Below, one piece after another: positions 61,283 to 64,000 of a stretch of DNA of 64,000 nt. Position numbers and translations under genes: made by a program. The notes under the pieces are model-generated. The model saw only the letters and a program-made list of their open reading frames with translations. It was not told the origin of the DNA and searched no databases. Source of the stretch: Nevskiaceae bacterium (GTDB lineage: Bacteria > Pseudomonadota > Gammaproteobacteria > Nevskiales > Nevskiaceae); the NCBI GenBank assembly GCA_004297005.1, contig SCVA01000001.1, positions 1 through 64,000 on the forward strand, given 5' to 3'. How positions within the stretch are numbered: the stretch's first letter is position 1; every line of letters starts with the position of its first letter.

Positions 61283-61840
61283 ATGTCTGATATTTCTCCC
61301 CACCAGGCGCTAGGCGCCCTGCTGCAGCGCGCCGGTTTCGACCAGGACGCCAGCGAATACCACGGCGCGCTGTGTGGCGCGCTCTGCGTCCGGATGCCGG
61401 CCGACATCGACCCCCTGCAACTGCTGGAGCGGGTCGGCGGCGAGCCTTCCGTGCCGGAAACCCGCTCGCCCTTGCTGAGCCTGCGCGACGCCACGCTGCG
61501 CGAGCTGGCCGATCCCGATTCCGGTATCCGCCTGCTGCTGCCCGAGGACGATCTGCCGCTGGCGCTGCGTGCCCGGGCGCTGGGTCAGTGGTGCGAAGGT
61601 TTTCTGCTCGGTCTGGCCAGCCGCGGCGGCCTCAATCTGCGTCAGGCCTCGCCAGAGGTGCGCGAGGTGGTTGAAGACCTCACCCAGTTCACCCGCGCCG
61701 AGTTCGACGAGGGCGACAATGCCGAGGTCGAGGAAGAGGCCTATGCCGAACTCGTCGAGTACGTGCGGGTCGGATTGCAACTGGTATTCATGGAGCTGGC
61801 TCCGCGCCAGCCCGCCGCCAACGACCAGACCATCCATTGA
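61283..61840 (+). CDS. ygfB: UPF0149/YgfB family protein
   Basis: A 185-residue YgfB-like protein: S-E-Y-H-G-A-L-C-G-A-L-C at the N-terminus, W-C-E-G-F-L-L-G-L, F-D-E-G-D-N-x-E-V-E-E-E-A-Y-A-E-L-V-E-Y-V-R-V-G. In Pseudomonas a YgfB relative modulates beta-lactamase expression, but the biochemical role is generally unclear. It precedes pepP and ubiH, the usual gammaproteobacterial gene order, with 21 bases to the pepP ATG. Confidence 0.95.
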   Translation: MSDISPHQALGALLQRAGFDQDASEYHGALCGALCVRMPADIDPLQLLERVGGEPSVPETRSPLLSLRDATLRELADPDSGIRLLLPEDDLPLALRARALGQWCEGFLLGLASRGGLNLRQASPEVREVVEDLTQFTRAEFDEGDNAEVEEEAYAELVEYVRVGLQLVFMELAPRQPAANDQTIH

Positions 61841-61861
61841 TTGCGAGTCCGGGAATCCCCC

Positions 61862-63199
61862 ATGCGCCCCAACGATCACCAGCTCAGTGAATACGCCAGC
61901 CGTCGCGCAGAGCTGATGCGCCGCATCGGCACCGACGCGGTCGTCATCGTCCCCAGCGCCTCGGAGGTCACCCGCGCGCGCGACACGCAGTACCGCTTCC
62001 GCCAGGACGCCGACTTCGCCTACCTCACCGGTTTCACCGAGCCGGACGCGGCGGCGGTGCTGGCGCCGGGTCGCAAGGACGCCGAGGGCAACCCGGCCGA
62101 GTTCATTCTGTTCGTGCGCCCGCGCAATGCCGAGCGCGAGATCTGGGACGGCCGCCGCTACGGGCCCGAAGGTGCGGTGAGCGTGTTCGGCGCCCACGAG
62201 GCGCGGTCCATCGAAGACCTGGAGGCAGAACTGCCCCGGCTGCTGGCCGGCCGCGAGACGGTGCACTACACCCTCGGCGAGTACCCGGCGCTGGACCCGA
62301 AGATCATCGCGGCGGTCAAGCACATCCGCGATGTCTCCCGTCGCGGCGCGGCGGCGCCGCACACCATCGTCGCGCTGGAGCAGACGCTGCACGAGATGCG
62401 CCTGCTCAAGCGCCCGGCCGAGATCGAGTTGCAGCGCACCGCCTGCGAGGTGAGCGCCGCCGCCCATGTACGCGCGATGCGCGCCACCAAGCCCGGCCGC
62501 AACGAGTGGGAGATCGCCGCCGAGATCCACGCCGAGTTCGCGCTCAACGACTGCGAGCCCGGCTACGGCACCATCTGCGGCGGCGGCGACAACGCCTGCA
62601 TCCTGCACTACACCGAGAACAACGCGCCGCTCAAGGATGGTGAGCTGCTGCTGATCGACGCCGGCGCCGAGTACCGCGGCTACACCGGCGACATCACCCG
62701 CAGCTTCCCCATCAACGGCAAGTTCAGCGCCGCCCAGCGCGCGGTCTACGAGGTGGTGCTGGCGGCGCAGAAGGCGGCCATCGCCGAGCTCACCGTCGGC
62801 AACCTCGCCAGCCGTCCGCACGAGGTGGCGACCCGCGTGCTCACCGACGGCATGGTGCGCCTGGGCCTGCTCAAGGGTGAGGTCGACGAGCTGATCCGCA
62901 GCGAGCGCCACAAGCAGTTCTACATGCACGGCACCGGCCACTGGCTGGGCATGGATGTGCACGACGTCGGTCGCTACAAGCTGGCCGGTGCCTACCGGCA
63001 TTTCCAGGCCGGCATGATCATGACCGTCGAGCCCGGCCTCTACATCGCCCCCGGCACGCCGGAGGTCCCCAGCGAGTACTGGGGCATCGGTATCCGCATC
63101 GAGGACGACGTGCTGGTGACCGACCACGGTCCGGAAGTGCTGACCGCCGGCGTGCCCAAGGAAATCGACGAGATCGAGGAGCTGATGGCCTCGGCCTAG
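61862..63199 (+). CDS. pepP: Xaa-Pro aminopeptidase PepP
   Basis: A 445-residue M24B metallopeptidase cleaving N-terminal residues before proline. The dinuclear metal ligands are visible: two Asp in L-L-I-D-A-G-A-E-Y-R-G-Y-T-G-D-I-T-R, His in H-G-T-G-H-W-L-G, and Glu in M-T-V-E-P-G-L-Y and G-I-R-I-E-D. The ATG at 61862 is chosen over an in-frame TTG upstream. It lies between ygfB and ubiH. Confidence 0.97.
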   Translation: MRPNDHQLSEYASRRAELMRRIGTDAVVIVPSASEVTRARDTQYRFRQDADFAYLTGFTEPDAAAVLAPGRKDAEGNPAEFILFVRPRNAEREIWDGRRYGPEGAVSVFGAHEARSIEDLEAELPRLLAGRETVHYTLGEYPALDPKIIAAVKHIRDVSRRGAAAPHTIVALEQTLHEMRLLKRPAEIELQRTACEVSAAAHVRAMRATKPGRNEWEIAAEIHAEFALNDCEPGYGTICGGGDNACILHYTENNAPLKDGELLLIDAGAEYRGYTGDITRSFPINGKFSAAQRAVYEVVLAAQKAAIAELTVGNLASRPHEVATRVLTDGMVRLGLLKGEVDELIRSERHKQFYMHGTGHWLGMDVHDVGRYKLAGAYRHFQAGMIMTVEPGLYIAPGTPEVPSEYWGIGIRIEDDVLVTDHGPEVLTAGVPKEIDEIEELMASA

Positions 63200-63231
63200 C
63201 CGGCGACGGCGGCCTGGGACGCGGCGGAGCC

Positions 63232-64000
63232 ATGCAGTTGGATCACTACGACATCGCCATCGTCGGCGGCGGCCTGGTCGGCGCCAGCCTGGCGCTGGCC
63301 CTGGCCGACACGCCCTTGCGCCTGGTGCTGATCGAGGCCGCCGCGCCGCCGGCCAGCGCGCCGAGCTGGGATGAACGCTGCATCGCCCTCAATGACGCCA
63401 GCCGCCAGATCTTCGGCCGCTACGGTGTCTGGGAGGCGCTGGCGCCGCAGACGGCGGCGATTACCGCCACGCACATTTCCGAGCGTGGCCGCTTCGGCGT
63501 CACCCGCTTCAATGCGGCCGAGGCCGGCCTCGCTGCGCTGGGCCACAACACGCCGATGCGCGCCTTAGGCGCCGAATTGATGACGCGCGTAAGGGCCCAG
63601 GCCAATCTGCGCTTCCTCTGCCCGGCGCGGCTGCAGACGCTGCAACTGGGTGCAGAGTCGGTGGAACTGCGCCTGGAGTCCGGCGAGACCCTGCGCGCCC
63701 GCCTGGTGGTCGCCGCCGACGGTGCCGGCTCGGCGGTGCGCCAGCTCCTGGGCTACGCCGCCGAACGCCGCGACTACCAGCAGACCGCGCTGGTCACCGC
63801 GATCCGGACGCAGCGCGATCCGGCCGGTGTCGCCTACGAGCGTTTCACGCCGGAGGGTCCGTTCGCGCTGCTGCCCAAACCGCGCCTGGCCGACGACCGC
63901 GAGCCGGGCTTTCCCTGCTCGCTGATCTGGACCCTGCCGAGCGAGCGCGCCGAGGCCATGCAGGCGCTGCCGGAGGCGGAGTTCCTGCGCGCCGCGGAGG
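63232..64000 (+). CDS. ubiH: UbiH-type FAD-dependent ubiquinone biosynthesis hydroxylase (partial)
   Basis: The N-terminal 256 residues of a flavoprotein monooxygenase, cut by the end of the window. The FAD-binding loop is I-V-G-G-G-L-V-G-A-S, the second E-x-x-R-like segment contains W-D-E-R-C-I-A-L-N, and the later V-V-A-A-D-G-A-G-S (DG motif) is typical of UbiH/UbiF/COQ6. The conserved G-Y-V-V-E-N-like block reads here as R-A-L-G-A-E-L-M, a divergence. The ygfB-pepP-ubiH order supports ubiH over ubiF. Confidence 0.9.
   Translation, partial: MQLDHYDIAIVGGGLVGASLALALADTPLRLVLIEAAAPPASAPSWDERCIALNDASRQIFGRYGVWEALAPQTAAITATHISERGRFGVTRFNAAEAGLAALGHNTPMRALGAELMTRVRAQANLRFLCPARLQTLQLGAESVELRLESGETLRARLVVAADGAGSAVRQLLGYAAERRDYQQTALVTAIRTQRDPAGVAYERFTPEGPFALLPKPRLADDREPGFPCSLIWTLPSERAEAMQALPEAEFLRAAE

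Overview
This is a GC-rich (roughly two-thirds G+C) gammaproteobacterial chromosome segment. Its gene content points to Xanthomonadales/Lysobacterales: a second-type flagellar cluster with rpoN and fleQ, an atypical coiled-coil PilZ protein beside fliS, a CopL-type copper protein, GlyGly-CTERM- and JDVT-CTERM-like sorted exoproteins, and ssrA next to smpB. The family within that order cannot be fixed from sequence reading alone. There is no prophage, CRISPR array or rRNA. Mobile DNA is limited to one MITE-like palindromic element, REP-like hairpins and a tandem duplication.

Layout. 0.1-3.6 kb: Ig-like lipoprotein, small membrane protein, alanine dehydrogenase. 3.6-18.9 kb: flagellar and regulatory block. 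On the minus strand lie ycgR-like, flgN, flgM and flgA. On the plus strand lie flgGHIJ, fliC, flaG, fliD, fliS and a PilZ-like gene, then msrB (minus), a LuxR-type regulator, rpoN, a receiver protein and fleQ. flgB-F and flgK/flgL are absent from their usual places. Sigma-54 and sigma-28 promoters can be read directly in front of several of these genes. 19-32 kb: a mixed housekeeping and envelope region (SDRs, patatin-like esterase, mtgA, secreted subtilase, deaminase, lipoproteins, M23 peptidase, a sensor kinase without a partner).

32-41 kb (minus strand): an extracytoplasmic redox cluster of a TlpA-like thioredoxin, a DUF4266 lipoprotein, a DUF3570 outer-membrane protein (interrupted by one in-frame amber codon), ApbE flavin transferase and DsbD. 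Next to it is a large cytochrome/choice-of-anchor repeat protein with a JDVT-CTERM-like tail and its probable CPBP sorting protease. The DUF3570 protein carries D-x-x-S-G-A-S, the type of motif ApbE flavinylates. This is the best candidate here for a poorly described system.

41-50 kb: ssrA (tmRNA), a 141-bp tandem repeat carrying copies of the 3' end of smpB, smpB itself, ratA/rnfH, a copper operon (copL, TolC-like, multicopper oxidase) with a hairpin that buries the Shine-Dalgarno of its second gene, a LOG-family protein, a second sorted subtilase and tRNA-Ala(CGC). 50.6-64 kb: addA/addB-type recombination nuclease pair, fdxA, rsmE-bioA-argA, and ygfB-pepP-ubiH (the last runs off the window).
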